Assembly (NCBI GenBank): GCA_024516035.1
Contig: CM044967.1
Location: 20,219,132-20,283,131, forward strand
Source of the DNA: Bactericera cockerelli
Taxonomy: Eukaryota; Arthropoda; Insecta; Hemiptera; Triozidae
Length of the DNA stretch: 64,000 bases
Direction of reading: 5' to 3'
The notes beneath the pieces are model-generated. The model saw nothing but the letters and a program-made list of their open reading frames with translations. It was not told the origin of the DNA and ran no database searches. Of this stretch, positions 18,401 through 33,400 are shown in pieces; position 1 is the first letter of the stretch, and each line of letters starts with the position of its first letter. Position numbers and translations under genes: made by a program.

Positions 18401-21400
18401 TAAGAAAACTTCCGAGGATGTCTAATTTGGATCTAATGAAAGGGGTCATGCTTCCAGTCTCTTTACTATAAATATCTATTGAAGTAATCATTTTAGTTCT
18501 TACCAATATGAAACTTTATTGAAATGCTCAGTGAATTTAGTGAGATTAGGACTCTTTTCTTCGTTTTGTTGTTCGATCCAGGCTAAAACTTCGGGGATGT
18601 CAATTTTAATAAACAGTTCTGAATCTAATAGCGTCATTTGTTCAGCAATATGCTCTGACTTGAAATCTAATAACGTGTATGTTCTGAAACACAAAAAGAT
18701 TATTTATCATACTAACTTGTAAACGTTTACACAAAAATTTGATTTTCAAGTTTTAATATTACTTACGAGGATCTGCAAGAAAATTAATTTTAAATATAAA
18801 GGAAAAAATGCAGGGAACAGAGATCGTGGAAGACAGAGAAGATGGACGATGTCAAGGGTTGGATGGAGATGAGAACCTTTGAAGAATGTAAGAGAAATGC
18901 AGCAGATCGTGAACATTGGCTGAGTCTAATTCAAAGGATATGAGGCTACCTTCGGAGTCGAAGATGCCACAACGATGATGATAATGATAAAGTGATCATA
19001 TTTGGTTAATCACGGTGTGATATCACAATTATTCAAACTCGATATACTGAATCTTTGCTAAACCTGGGACTCGAACCACCGAGTCCGCCGCCTTATCGAT
19101 CAAACTACTGAGGTCGGTAAAGTTTTTAATATACATATAAGTACTTCAAATCAACTATGTATATTGCTGATTTTTTATTTACATATGTATAGTACATTTT
19201 TAACTGTACAACTTTTGCCTGCAAAAGAAGACCTACGTAATATGATATAATGGACAAAAACTAGAAAAGCAAGGAACATACCTACTAAGGTATGCGTGAC
19301 CTTGAGTGAGAAAGTTATGAGGAAAACCATTGTGGTGTTGTAAATGAATATTGTTATTTACCTTGTGTACACATTAAGTGACGGAAGTAGTTCGTTTTTC
19401 ACTGTGTCTCTGATTTTACAGCTATACCTTTCAAGTAATTTGGTTCTGAGATCTTTAGCAGGTTTGAAATGACCACTTGAAATTAGTTTGTAAATGAAAT
19501 TTAATAAATATTGCACAAGATCATCTTCTAACTCGTAACCACTGAAAACATTAAGAAAAGGTATTGTGATTAAAAGACAATTCATATTCCACGTATGCTA
19601 ACATCAATGGCACGTCGAAATCGCTCATGTTCAGCAAAATTCAGCAAAGGTAAGATTGTGTTTGTTATTTCTGGGCATGTCGTAACATCCTGAGCAACTT
19701 TGGTTTTGTCCGTCTGTCGGTCGGTCTGTTATTTAAGGCTATCACAGAAATGATGAGCCTCTGATAATGCCACTTTTACAGAAGAAACGATCTCTACATC
19801 CTATTCGAGTGTCTGGTACTCGCACTCATAAGACTCCAAACTCTTGGATACCCATGACAAGAGCTGGAAACAATGCACGCCGAACCCATTAAACACCTGC
19901 TGAGCTTTTTAAGAGCAGCAGACGTGCTTGAAAGCAAAGATTGGGCCAAATGGGGCGCAATAAGTCTGAATAAAGGACGCGGCACGTAAAACAATGTAAT
20001 GTAAAATGCCACCACTGGTCGTTAATAATACAAGTAATAAGGAAATTATATACTACAAAAGTAAAAAAAGAAAGAAAAAATTCAACTTGGGTCTCCTGAG
20101 TGCTAGCCCAGTGTGATACTCACAGAACGACGAAGTTTACATTGAATTAATTCTTATTTTTATTTCACGTTCCCTTGCCACATGTGTATTTTTTTGTATC
20201 CGATCCTCGTAACGTAGTAGCATATTAAGCTGTAAACATTTCGCAGTTTGTATGATTTTATCATAATGAAAAATATTAAATTTTACATACATGGCCACTT
20301 GATCATTATTTGTCAACTTACGTTAAACTTTCGACAACTCGCACGAGGAATGAGAAGGATTCTCTGGCTGCTCTCTGTTTCTGCAATTCAGATGAATTTT
20401 GAAACTTGTGATATCGATCTATGAGTTTCTTGATAATATCTCTAGAGGTTTCAAATGTGCGGTATGTCGTTAAAAAAGCATCTTGATAGAGGTGCTCTGA
20501 AATTCGAGAGAACAGATTATTATTTTTGTTCACGTGTACAAACATTTTCAAATCAGTTTTTCAACATGTTTTATTGCTATGTACTACGAGTTTATTGACA
20601 ACTGTTACAAAATAAAACAAGAATATATTCTTCATTTTGAAATTAATGCGTGATAACTTGAATTGTCCTAAACTTGTTGAAAATTAACTTTCCGATGTAA
20701 CTATAAAAGTAAAAGAAATAAAAACATCTTTCTACCCAAATTTGGTAAAATATATATATTAAAACAGTTCCTATGGACAGATGTATGGAAGTATATAACA
20801 CCATATCAAATCCACCTTACAATATTGATATCTTCAATGACAGAATGTCCATCATAAAAATTCAACTTTCAGAAATATTTAGCCTGCACTATTCATATCA
20901 ACCAGTAGTTTTTTTATATTCACTTGTATTTTATTGTTCAATTGATTTTTTTACGTAGGGACTTTGTAAAACTGGGTAGAATATTTTTAAATTGAAACTA
21001 AATATTCATCAAACAAGAAATCTCAATGTCCATACGACACTAAATATCTTATTAATTGGGAACAATTTTTTTTCTTCTCGTAAACATTTGTATATTATAC
21101 CTAAAGTAATTTTGTCTCTATTTTTTATTTTTAAAATGTCAGCAAACATGTTTCAATTTCAATGTTGTAGGTGTTTTTTTAGCAATTGCAAAATAGCAGT
21201 CTGCTAGCTATTAACTCTCAAAATTCAAGAACAATACTTACCATTATTATCACGGGTAGCATGCACAAGCAATGCATCGGGATGACCACCTCTAACATCG
21301 TCTTGATCTTCATTGAATATAATATGATCTCTTACATCAAACTCCTGAATAAAATCTATGTGACATTCTTGCAAAGAATTTGACGCATTGTTTGCTACCT

Positions 21401-24400
21401 GGGGGTGTTCTGAGCTAGAATAAAAATATAAATAACACAAAAAAGTTAGAATTTAAAACATACTTAGTGGTAGCGAGTAAAGAAATGGTGAAAAATACGA
21501 TTCGAAACGCACTTTTTTAACAGTAATATTTTTAGATTTTTTGTCAGAATGTAAACTCCTAAAAAATTAAATAGCATACTGCTCGTACAATAATTTTGAT
21601 GGTTTCAATACCATTAATAGATTGCTATGTTTAGTATCAAGCGACCACAGTGGCTCGATCGATAAGGTGGTGGACTCGTAAACCTAGGGGTCAGTAGTTT
21701 GAGTCCCAAGTACGAAAATAATTGAATAAGGTGATTTTAAGTGATTGTAACTTCACGAGTGATTAGCACAAAGATGAATTATCTAAAACTATGTATAGTA
21801 AATAAGTTTATACATAGTTTTAATGTATAAACTTATTTTTATATAATAAAAAAAAAATATTTTGGAAAGCGGGACTGAATAGTCAGGTGACACATGTGTC
21901 ACACGGTCGAGAAGTTCTCAAAAAAAATATACTTACTAATTTTCCACAGAATTGTTTTTGTTCAACTGTTGCAGATCAATAGACAACTTATCATCAGGTA
22001 CGAGATTATGATTTACATAAGTATGCTTCTTAGGAGGCAATGCTGGAGGGTTATTTTCATCATGGTCATCGTGAATATGAGAAGTATCTCTGTGTAAATA
22101 TAAAGTATAACATAATATTATATTTGGACATGTAAAAGTATTTGTAAGAAATATTGTCTTTTTCCACAGTGTAGTACTTACAAGAATATCTAGATACAGG
22201 ACATATTGTGTTCGTTTTTTGCTCTGATTAAAAAAAAAAAAATACATTTTTCTGGACATTTTGCAATCTCCTGAGCAATTTTGGTTTAGTGTCTGCCTGT
22301 CGGTCTGTCTGTTATTTGCATTAATTTCGAAAATTTCAGATACTAACATACGGATTTCAACGAATTTTTGCAGTTATAGAGGACGTATTGTAGATGGACC
22401 CCCATTTTAAATTAATCATGTTCGATTTTTTTTTTTTAAGAATATACATAGAATATAGCAAAAACGTTATTCTTATTATTGATTATAATATTTTAGGCCC
22501 TAGTGTACCATAAAAAACAAACAAGTTTGAAGAGAATCGGTGATGAATTTTAGGAGATATAAGTAACTTAGTAAAAATAATCAGGTAATGGAATGTCGAT
22601 ATTATTTTGTTAAAAATGTGAACCATTCACTCCATAATTGTCAGTGTATACTCGTGTATTTTTTGTGCTGTTTTTTTCAGGTACCAATTAGGACATATGG
22701 TCTAAACCAAACCCAGCAGTCCCATTTCTCTTCCACAAATACAAGTTTGCGGGGTCCCAACAATTGATACGATTCTATAAATATTGAGTTTGAACCCAAG
22801 TTTCCATAAAGCGCCCTAGCATTTAGGAGAGTAATAATTGATTAATAATTGAAAATAAGATGAATTATTTCAATTTCAATTTCAATTTCAATTTTATTTT
22901 ATTATAGTGAATAAACAAAACAGTCAAAGCCGTTACAAGTATCGACTTTAACCAATTACATTGGTACTCACTTAAAGCTAATACAGAATTCAAGAAATGG
23001 AACTAATATTTAGAAATTAACATAAAAAATATGAGGAATAAATTTGATGCAGTGAACTTCTACAATCAACATACTACATAAGTTTTAGCAAAATTAGAAA
23101 CTCTCAGGTGAAAAGAATATTTTTAACCAGTGAGATAAATGGAAAGAATCCTGAAGAAAAGTCTAGTTCAGGGTGTTTGTTACATACGGACATGATCCTA
23201 TTTATAGGTACTAATTTCGATATTTCTGAAGGAGAAATTCTGAATTGTTGATGGTGACGAGCATTCAATCTAGGGATATTGAAATTTATGATGTTCAGTA
23301 AGTGTGGACAACATATTGAGCCATTTAAGAGTTTGTAAATAAATAGAATATCTTTATATGTCCTGCGATGATCAAGCTTTTGTAATTTATAGAAAGACAG
23401 GGATGCATGGTAGGTTAGGGAACGTCCCCGGGAGCGGAAAGTAATTCTCCTCAAGAAGTTTTTCTGTACTTGTTCAATAGTGCCGGAACTAGTGGTACCT
23501 AATCCCCCCCATACCTCAGAGCCATATTCCAGTCTTGAACGTACAAGAGCGTTGTAGAGAACTGAATATGTAGTTGGACTTTTAAAATCTTTAGTTACCC
23601 AGTAAACTAGTCCAGAGTTTCTTCTAGCAGTTGCTAATATTTTTTGAACATGGCAGTCAAAATAAAGTTTGCTGTCCATATAAATGCCCAGATCTCTGTG
23701 CACATGTTTCCTACAGATAATACTACCATTTATTTCATAATTGTGTAAGTAAGTAGTCCGTTTTCTGGTAAATGAAATGGTTGCAGTTTTTGATGGATTA
23801 CACATCATACCATTGTCAGAACACCAACGAATAACAGAGTCAATATCTTTTTGTAAAATTAAAGCATCATTAGGCTCGTAGATAATACGACTAATTTTGA
23901 GGTCATCAGCAAAGATTTCAAAGTGGCTGGTGATAACGTTTTTAATGTCATCAATGAATATATTAAACAGGACAGGTCCCAGATTTGAACCTTGAATTAC
24001 TGAAGAGGGTATACTGTGTCCCTCTGATAGAAAGTTACCATTTTTTACCTTAAATGTTCGACCCTTCAAGTAACTTTTAAAGAAAATGCGGTATGCAGGT
24101 GTGAGTCCGAAATAACTTAGTTTTCTTAACAGAAGGCTATGATTTACGAGGTCGAACGCCCGGCTCAAGTCAAAATAGACTGTGTCCACTTGCAAGTGGT
24201 TAAGGACAGGTGGGGACGAAAACTGTAAAAAAGAAACCAAGTTTGTGACAGTTGATCGACCACTCAAAAATCCATGCTGATGCGGACTCAATATATTTTT
24301 TATATGATAACTCAGATGATTCACAATTATTTTCTCAAATATTTTTGAAAAGTTAGTCAATAAGGCCACAGGCCTGTAATTTTTGACATCGTTAACATCG

Positions 24401-27400
24401 CTGTTCTTAGGTACGGGGACAACAATAGATGTTTTCCAAGATTTTGGAAAACTCCCAGATTTTAAAGAAAAATTAAAGATTTTGCAAAGTATGGGGGCGA
24501 TTATAAAAATACAACCTTTAACAATAAAAGACGGTATACCATCAGAGCCTGAAACACAGGAAGATTTTAAAGACTTTGCAGCCTTGACAACATCCCCGAC
24601 TGTGATACCGGGTGGCACAAGCAGCGGGACATGGTCAGAGCCGCGCTCCTCTCGCTGCTGCGGATCCACTGCTAAGCCATTGTAGGTGGAACTAAAGTGG
24701 TCTGCGAAAACCTTAGGTACTTGATTTTCTAGTAAGACACGACCATTTTGTACGATACTGATCTGATGGGCATTTTTATATTGAGTTTTCAGATATTGCC
24801 AGAAAAACTTTGGGTTGTTATAAAGGTCAGTTTCAATTTTACATTTAAATCTACGTTCATCAGATACCAGAGTTTTTTTGCAAAGTTTCCTGAATTTTTT
24901 AAAAGAGTCCCGAAAGTGATTACTATGGGGATTTTTTTTCCATTTTCTGTGAAATTTTTCTTTACTTCGCAACTGACAAATGAGAAGTTTCGAAAACCAG
25001 TGAGGGTATTTCGAAGCGCGCACGATTTTATCAGGTACAAAATTTTCTATGGCCCGCGTGAAGGCATTTGTGAGATCATCAACCAGGACATCCGAGGAGG
25101 AAGAATCTGAGAATTCATAATCAGACAAGAAATTGTACAAACCGACAAAATCCCCCCTGGTAAAGTTTTTTTTTACTATAGGTACAAATGAATTATTATT
25201 AAAGACAGGTATTGATAAAGAGATGAGGAGACTAGGGTGCTGGGCATCAATGCTAACCAGTTCTTCTTCAAAGTCTATATTAACTTCACTGGAAAAATTA
25301 GAACACACCAAGTCCAGTAAGTTATCATAAGGATTAATCTTAAGGAAGTTCTGTTGAACAATATTTAAATTACAAAATAATTCATAAATAATTTCAGATT
25401 TCCTTCTTATGTGTGAGTTGCTATTAGCACTAATACCGGTATCCCAGTTAAAATTGGGAATATTAAAATCCCCCAGACATAATATCTTATACAGAGATAA
25501 ATCAATATTTTCAAGTAAAAATGTGCTGTATTTTTCCAAAATATCAGTCCCGATTTGAGGGGGAAGGTAATGGTTACCTATAAGAAGAGTGCAATCTGAA
25601 TTGAGTTTCACTTCGATCCAAACACTCTCTATCCCATTAAAATCCAAGTCAAATCTACGATGTACATTGTACTTTTTATCTATGGAAATAAGACACCCCC
25701 CTCCCCTTATGTCTGCATCAGAGTTAGGTGCTAGCCTATCTTTCCGGAAAACAAAGTAATTAGTAGGAAAATAACAATAACTATTATACCTATCATTAAG
25801 CCAAGTCTCGCTAAGTATTACTATGTCATAATTGCAACCAATAATATTTGCATAAAATTCAGACATTTTGGTCCTTAGACCTCTACAATTCTGATAGTAG
25901 ATTTTCAAGTTATTCATTATTTATCAGTAGTGGGCGTTTCTTCAGATAAGACAATAGTGGGTCTGAGGAACCCATGGTAAGGTTTAATGAGACATCCATC
26001 AGGCCAGATACTCACATCATCAATTTTGGCGAAGTCAGTCGACAAAACTTCAACGTGAAAAGATGAGTAGGATTCTTGATACCTGGTTTTAATCTTTGAA
26101 ATCTTCAGGTGAGAGAGGTTAAGTTCAGAACTTGTGACAATATCCTTGATATTTTGAATAGTTACCTCCGGCAGGAACCGACTCACGAAGAGCGCAGAAG
26201 TCTTGGGCGGGTTGGGTCTCACCATGGGGGTAGAGGACGCCTCGAGTACAGGTTGAGGTTTGGTTCCTATCTTGGGTTCCACTCGATTGCGGCCGCGCTG
26301 CCTGTTGGAGACTACTTGCTTCCATTCAGAATCATGTGCAGAAGAAGAAGATGATTGATCAGCGTGTCCCGGGGAACAGTGATGCTAGGAGGAGGACCCC
26401 TTGCACCCGCCGCCCCTGATGCAGCCAAGCGTGGAGAAGATCGAACCCCCGGACTTGGACCTCGAGCCCGAGTCTCAGCACCAGCAGCAGAGAGCATGAC
26501 ATGTTGCTTGGTATGATTACCTGTGTGCTTGGGATTCTCATTAGATTGACGTGACACTGACTCTAGGGTCTTGGCATAAGTAAGAGGAGCTGATTGCATG
26601 CTATTCTGCATCTTCAGTTCAAGTGTACCAATTTTTTCATGTGCCAAACTCAACTCTGCCTTGAGCTGAGCATTTTCGTCAGAGAGCTGCTTCTGGGAAG
26701 CATGAACAGATTTTAGCGTGTGAAAGACTTCATCAATTTTGCTAATAAGTGCGTGAACCAGTTTGTCTGTGTTGTTATGAACAGTGCTCACATGACCCTT
26801 CAGATTGGATTCAAGAGTGACCAAAGCAGTAGAATTGGTCTTCACATATTGTTGAAAGAGAGGTTTCAGAATATTTTCCAACTCTTCAGATGACTCACCA
26901 GGAGGATCTTCAGCTTCAGCCTGCAGAGATGGGTCAGATTTCCTGCAATTCTCGCATCTCCACTCCTCTTTCAGTTTCTGACTTTTTGCTTTCCAAGTAG
27001 ACAGCTTCAGGGAACATTGGAAATGGTAGCGAGTCTGACAGCCGTAGCACTTGGTGTAGCCTGCCTCCTGGGTGACTGGCACCGAACATTTACCACAGTT
27101 GGACATAATACGTGTTCACTCAACACATGTTATAAAATAGATTTGAGTGATGAAATTTACCACTGGGACCTAAGAGGTCAATGTATCACTCGTATCAAAT
27201 TCAGATATCTGATAAGAAATGAAACTTTAGCGTAAAAGATATTTATATAAACAATGAAAACTTTTTTAATCTATGGTTTTATCAGAAACTGATTACACCA
27301 TTATAAAGAAAAAAATTAACTGTACATATTTATCTTTTTCAAATTCAAAATACATGAATAACACCATTATTAATTAAAAATGAATGGGAGCGAAAAACAA

Positions 27401-30400
27401 TCGACTGATCAGTTCGAGAGATCGGTTATAATTTAAATAATAATAATAATAATAATATTATTAGTAACTTATATATATTTTTTTTGCTCGGTTTAATAAT
27501 TATAATTCACACAATGGGTAGTTAACATTAAGTTGTCCGCTGAGATTCTTTCGGTAAATATAAGGTAGATGGAAACAATAAAAACACCAGCATTAACTCA
27601 AGCAAGAAATCACTCACTAAGGCTGCCCAAAGGTTCGGTAGTTGTCATACCAATTGGAAAAGTGTTTACTTTTTTGTACCTCATTGTTTATTTTTGTTAC
27701 ATCAAGGTCGCGCCGGTGATAAATCTACCACCTCCACGAAAAATAAATTCTGACATATTCCTCAGGTGCCCAAAAATACTTGAGACTCTAATGTCGTCTA
27801 AGAGCCTGCTTTATAAATATTGTTATAATCAGTACTTACAGGAAATTTTGGTTGGAATTGTTGATCCATTTACTCAGGAATGACTGATAATGATGATGGT
27901 TCACATTATGCATGCCTTCTACTTCTTTAGAATAATAGGACTGCGTGAATACACTACACGTACAGGATGAGTGAGTTTCCGAGAGACAGCTTGTGTTAGG
28001 CTCATGGGACTCGTGGGAATGACAGAACATCTCCATATAGGCTTTGACTGAAATAGAAATTAGAACCATAATCTTGAGAGAGAAACAATTAAATTTATTT
28101 ATTTAACGAACTGCTCTACAAAGAGTTGCCACATCTGACACAGTATACATAGATATGAGGGTTCTTTTTTAGTTGTTTGCAAAGTAGTATAATCTTTTTT
28201 ATTATTATTATTGATACGTAAACTTGGCTGAAATGAGGCAGGATATGGGGGCTTAATAGCTTTGTGCCTTGCTTTTATTAGATTTATTATTAAAGAATGA
28301 TACACTAGATAAATAGCGTAGTCTTTTCAATTCAACACCAAAAGAAAACCAATCTCAAAGAAAAATCGGAATAGTGTTAAATAAGTGACAACTCAATAGC
28401 TTCAAGAAAGGAAAAGGGTACTTACTATGTTTCTTCTTCGGCGGTAGGGGAGGAGGTGTATCATCAGGTTCTGTAGAAGAATCAAGTGTACTAGAAAGGT
28501 CAGGAACATTGTCATAGTGAGAATCATGTCGTTTTCTCCTGATACTCTGTTTCTCAGGTAAAGGTGGGGGAGTTACCTGAAATAAAATCGTGAACGAGGT
28601 TGGATAGTAACATTTTCTTTACTTTCATTTTTCTGCATAATTATAAAAAAATTAGAATATTTATAGTCTGGTATATTCTAAAATCAAAAGAATAGTATAA
28701 AATTAATGTTTCTGAAAAAAAAAAAATGTTTAGCTTTGGTCAAAAATGATAATTTACAAACATATTTTTTTAAATTTAAAGTTTTTTTGTAGGATGATAC
28801 TTACTGATATGGCACTGGAACTTGATATCGAGCTTGACTCAAATCGTTTACAGGAAAGCTGGCTTACATTTATAAGGTGACTGGAGTTGGAAATGATATG
28901 CTGGGAGGATGAACTAATACTGGAGTGAGAATTATACTGTGCAGACTGGGTATCAAGATATGGGGACTGAGTTCCATCTGTAAATAAAAGGTAAAAGTTA
29001 TAATATGATTATCAAATTCACATTAATTTCTCTCATGAGTATTTCCATTAAAGATTTGAATTTTGACGAAAGCACATACCACTTGAAACCGCTTGAAAAG
29101 TACAATCTTTTCCTTATTAGGATAAGGAAAGTAAAAAAAATCATGCCAAAAATTCCGAACGTTATATTTTAGAGGAATCTTTAGGTACAGGCTCCCACCA
29201 GCTTTATAAGGTAGATAGATAATGATGCATGTGTTTCTTTTAAAAATTAAAAATGGTATAAAAATTATGAAATATTAAGAAAACATAGTATTTTCACTGA
29301 ACTTTATAAAAACGAAATAAAAATGTACCACTTCATTATAAATTAAACATCATTAAAAGTTCAAGGTCAATATTGGGAATGTTTAAATTTCCAGCTTCCA
29401 ACTAGAATTCTAAAGAATAAACATAGGTGGTTTTAATAACCTTGTTTTTAAAACTTACCTACAGCATTATGCACATAGAAATCATCTTGAATAGAATTGA
29501 AATTCCACTCTCCCTGAGAGCTACCACTGAGTTGCTCCAAAGACTCTCCGTTGAAATTCTTCTTTTTAGAAGGTAGAGGTGGAGGATACTCTTTGTAGTG
29601 CTTATCAATAGGAGGCTTTGATGGTGGATTTAACATTGAAATCGACTCCCAGCTCTTGTTCAGGCAGAAAGAATTCTCTTGGCTTTTGCTTGAAACGGTT
29701 GAAAATTTGTCTGCCTGCATACAGAATAGGTTGATCTATGTTAGTATCAAAGACCGCAGTTGTATTTTATAATGACATAAGCTGAATTTTATTTGCATTT
29801 AAAAAAATATTATTTTCATTATATAAATAACATCCAGTGATTTGAAATTCAAGTTTAAAAAAGAGGCTTACATTAACATAGGTTTAACTTTCTTGTGCTT
29901 ATCAATTAATGAAACAGTTGAACAAAAGTGTATTTATTGATTACAGTATTTTCCCATTCAACGCGTAGAATTTTACAATTCAAACAATCCCAATAAACCA
30001 GTTCTCACATCTTCTTTTGTTTTAATAGTTCGAGCAAGTTGTGGTACTTACCTCACCATTTGCTGTATGAATCTCAGGCAATGAGGTACGAATTTTACTT
30101 CCTCCAGCATCATTGACAAGGGAGTTGTGATTATCTTCGGCAACCAGTGATACAAGCTTTATCATAGCTTGCTCTACTAGGGCTACACAATCCTTGGCCA
30201 AATCTTCATTTATTTCCTCGTCATTGTAGTTGGCCATGAAGGAATCATCACAGAATTTGATAAGATTAGCAACACTTTGGTAGACTTGGTTTAGAGTAGA
30301 ATGTACAATAGAACTGGAATTTACAAGAAAAATTAATTTAATAAATATTTTAAGCCCAGTGGATGTACCTACTCACCAATTTATAATAATTGTAGCCATT

Positions 30401-33400
30401 ATTTGAGTATAATAACTCAAAGAATGGCTAAGTTTAGATAATTTAATTTTTGAACAATGAAAAATCTAAAGTTCAACAGCAACATTTATTGTTTGTTTTA
30501 AATATATGAAAGACAATGTCTTCCTGCAGTGCTTTGTAGCAAATAACATAAGATCTTTTTTACTTTTTTAATCTATTTAAAAACGAGATTTATGTGGAAA
30601 ATGAATTGGTTATTGTTGATGATATAAACTTTCCATATGATATACAGCATAGATGGCTTTGATCAAATCAATTTGAAATAGTGTTGTTGGTTGAAAAAAT
30701 AATTCCTCTGGTCATTTTAGACCATTTATTACTGACACCTTAATAGCTGACCACCAGGCAGTCAGAGAATCACAACTCTTGATCTAAAATTTTTAGAGGC
30801 TACTTCTCACCCAGCATTGTTCATACCTTTGACAGTTTAGGCCATGTGATGTCACCCGAGAATGAACAAGGGAAACTGTATCCAACACAACAGTACCATT
30901 TCCTGGTAAAATTTCTATAGTATTAGTTGATATCACTTCCAGAAAATGACGTAAAGCACAAGTAACCTATGAAATACAAAATCACAAGTCAGTTAATATA
31001 CAAGCACACATTGGAGAGGGTCAAAAATTAAAAATATTCAGTGTAAACACAAAAAGACAAGTTGTAAATATTGATTTCAGAACATAACTGGACAGCTGTT
31101 CCAAGATGATATAGCTATCTAGATTATTTCTTTGATTTGATTTTTTTTTTTAAACAAGATACTCTTTTTATTGCTTTTTATATTTTAACATTTTAAACAT
31201 ACAACCAAACAAAAAATATATAGTAAAGAAAATAGGTATAAAAATAAATTTGAGTTATTGAGATGCTGCAACCCTGACAGCAAATAGCATTATCCATGAC
31301 ACAGAAAATAGCATAAATAAAAACATAGTTCATTTTTTTTAATATCTTTAGCACATTGTTGTAGATACTGTTGGGTATGCAAATTATATTTTTAATTTTT
31401 TCTTGATTCATGTAATTTGCTGAATTTTGAGATTTACTGATTGAATCTTGAATCATGTTGATATCTTGAAAATTAAAAAACAAAAATAGAAACAGCTTAC
31501 CTATTTAAAAAGAGCAAAGTTAGATCCACATGAAAATGAAACTAACATAGATTTATCTCAAACAGAAACATGTTTTTTATGGATCTGAAGTTGAAAAATT
31601 GTCACATCCATGACAATGAAGTGCCCCAAAAGTAATAAATTAATTTCATTACATTGCTGTTGTTGTGTCATATCATGAGCTATGCCAAATTTTTTGGTAC
31701 TTTTTTTGTTTCAATAATATTTATTTAATAGATTTACCGTGTTTTATCTCTTTTGCCATTCTAACTTCATGTTTGTCCAGAGTGTTTTTGTGAATGATTT
31801 GATGCAATATAACACATAGTTGGGCTATTTCTGAAAAGTTTCAGACAGTATAATAGCTGTTTAAAATAATACAGTGTTCATTACCTCTTTTAAGCAAAAT
31901 GACAGGTCCCTCTCATCTGGAATCTTTGATAACATCTCATGAGATTTTGGAGTTCTATTGGGAGATTTGGTCCTCATTATTGATAGTATTCCAATGATAT
32001 CATGTTTCAGTGATTTGGCTTTCTCAGTAAATTTGTTCGGTGTCTTGTTCTTGGCATACTGGTTGGTACTGGTGTCAAAAATACTATCCTCAGATTGATC
32101 TGAAAAAGAAATAAAATGTAATTTAATAAGTCACTTGTATCATATTGAAATGTTTTTAAGTTTTGACTTTTGATTCATGTACATTGTAGTTATACTCAAT
32201 AAACAAAAAATTCTAATTTCCCCAGTTTTTAGGTAATTACCCAAGAGGTATTGAAAGACAGAATGTATTTTATTGTATAATCATTATTATTATTTAGTTA
32301 ATTTATCTTTGTATGGATAGAACTGATAGATTTTTTTATTTACTGTAACTTTAAATAAGGAAAAATGTAATTGCTACCATTGTAGTATGCTATCAACAAC
32401 CCTCCAATGTTTCAGTATGTTATCTATGAACCAATATGAACCATCTGCTGTTTTAGTATGCTACCTACCAACATGATTGATTTCCATCCAACCTGAAATT
32501 TTGAAAATCATGTATCCTAAACCTTACTTTGAAAAAAAAATATTGTCTTCAAAGGCATGGCCTTACACATGTTTTTCCTGACCCCACTCTACAAATAAAA
32601 CATGACCTTATCCTAATTGTGTACCTGGCCTTAATTCCAGAAAACAGTCTCACTCCTATAATCCCCAAATCTCCTTTTCAACTATCACAAAAAGAAAAAA
32701 AAAACACTCACAATGGTTGATGGCACATAGAAATATGTGTTTTGGGACAAACAAACTTTTCCACTTGAGTTGGCTGGAGATCATCTGCCACTGTAGACCA
32801 GTCTTTTTAAATTATTAATGAAAATTCAGGTTATAACTTTTAACAGGAATGGTATCAATACCCAGCCAAATATCATCTTTAAAACTAAAACAACTTTAAA
32901 ATCAAAACAACTCACCATAAGCCGTAATAAATCTAATAATTTAGACTTCACCTACAAAATGGGAGACATAGATATTGAAAAAGTTAGTTATCACAAAGAT
33001 TTGGGATTCATTATAGATGAGGATTTTATATTCAAAAAACATCGAGCCGATATGGTAAAACGTGCATTTAAAAAGCTTGGCCTTATAATCAGATTTGGGA
33101 AGTATGTTGAGGATATTGATGTACTTAGGACTCTATTTCTATCTTTGGTGAGATCTACAGTGGAGTATGGTTCTGTAGTCTGGGACCCTAGCTCAAAAGA
33201 AGCATCAAAATCAATTGAAAAAATCCAGTCAACTTTTATAAGATATCTATTTAAAAAAGAAAATGGGTTTTATCCCAAATATCCTGAAGCTATCTCTTAT
33301 AAAACACTTCTTGAAATGATTAATTTAAGCTCCCTTGAAACAAGACGTAAACTAGATTCAATCATGTTGGTATATAAACTACTAAACAATCATATTCAAT

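Larger units (their letters stand above)
22865..27230 (-). mobile_element. Near-complete non-LTR retrotransposon (Jockey/CR1 group) in a C3G intron
   Basis: The order on the minus strand is 5' UTR (boundary uncertain, about 27107-27230), ORF1 (27106-25917, one frameshift), ORF2 (25917-23104) and a 3' UTR of about 240 nt. It ends in about four copies of ATTGAA near 22868-22898, not in poly(A), a 3' end style known in CR1- and I-like groups. It lies sense to C3G between exons 27840 and 22089. No target duplication was found by eye. Confidence 0.88.

Noticed and set aside
24383..25110. Plus-strand open frames inside the non-LTR element
   Set aside because: They are antisense to the clear ORF2 RT and endonuclease and have no domain of their own.
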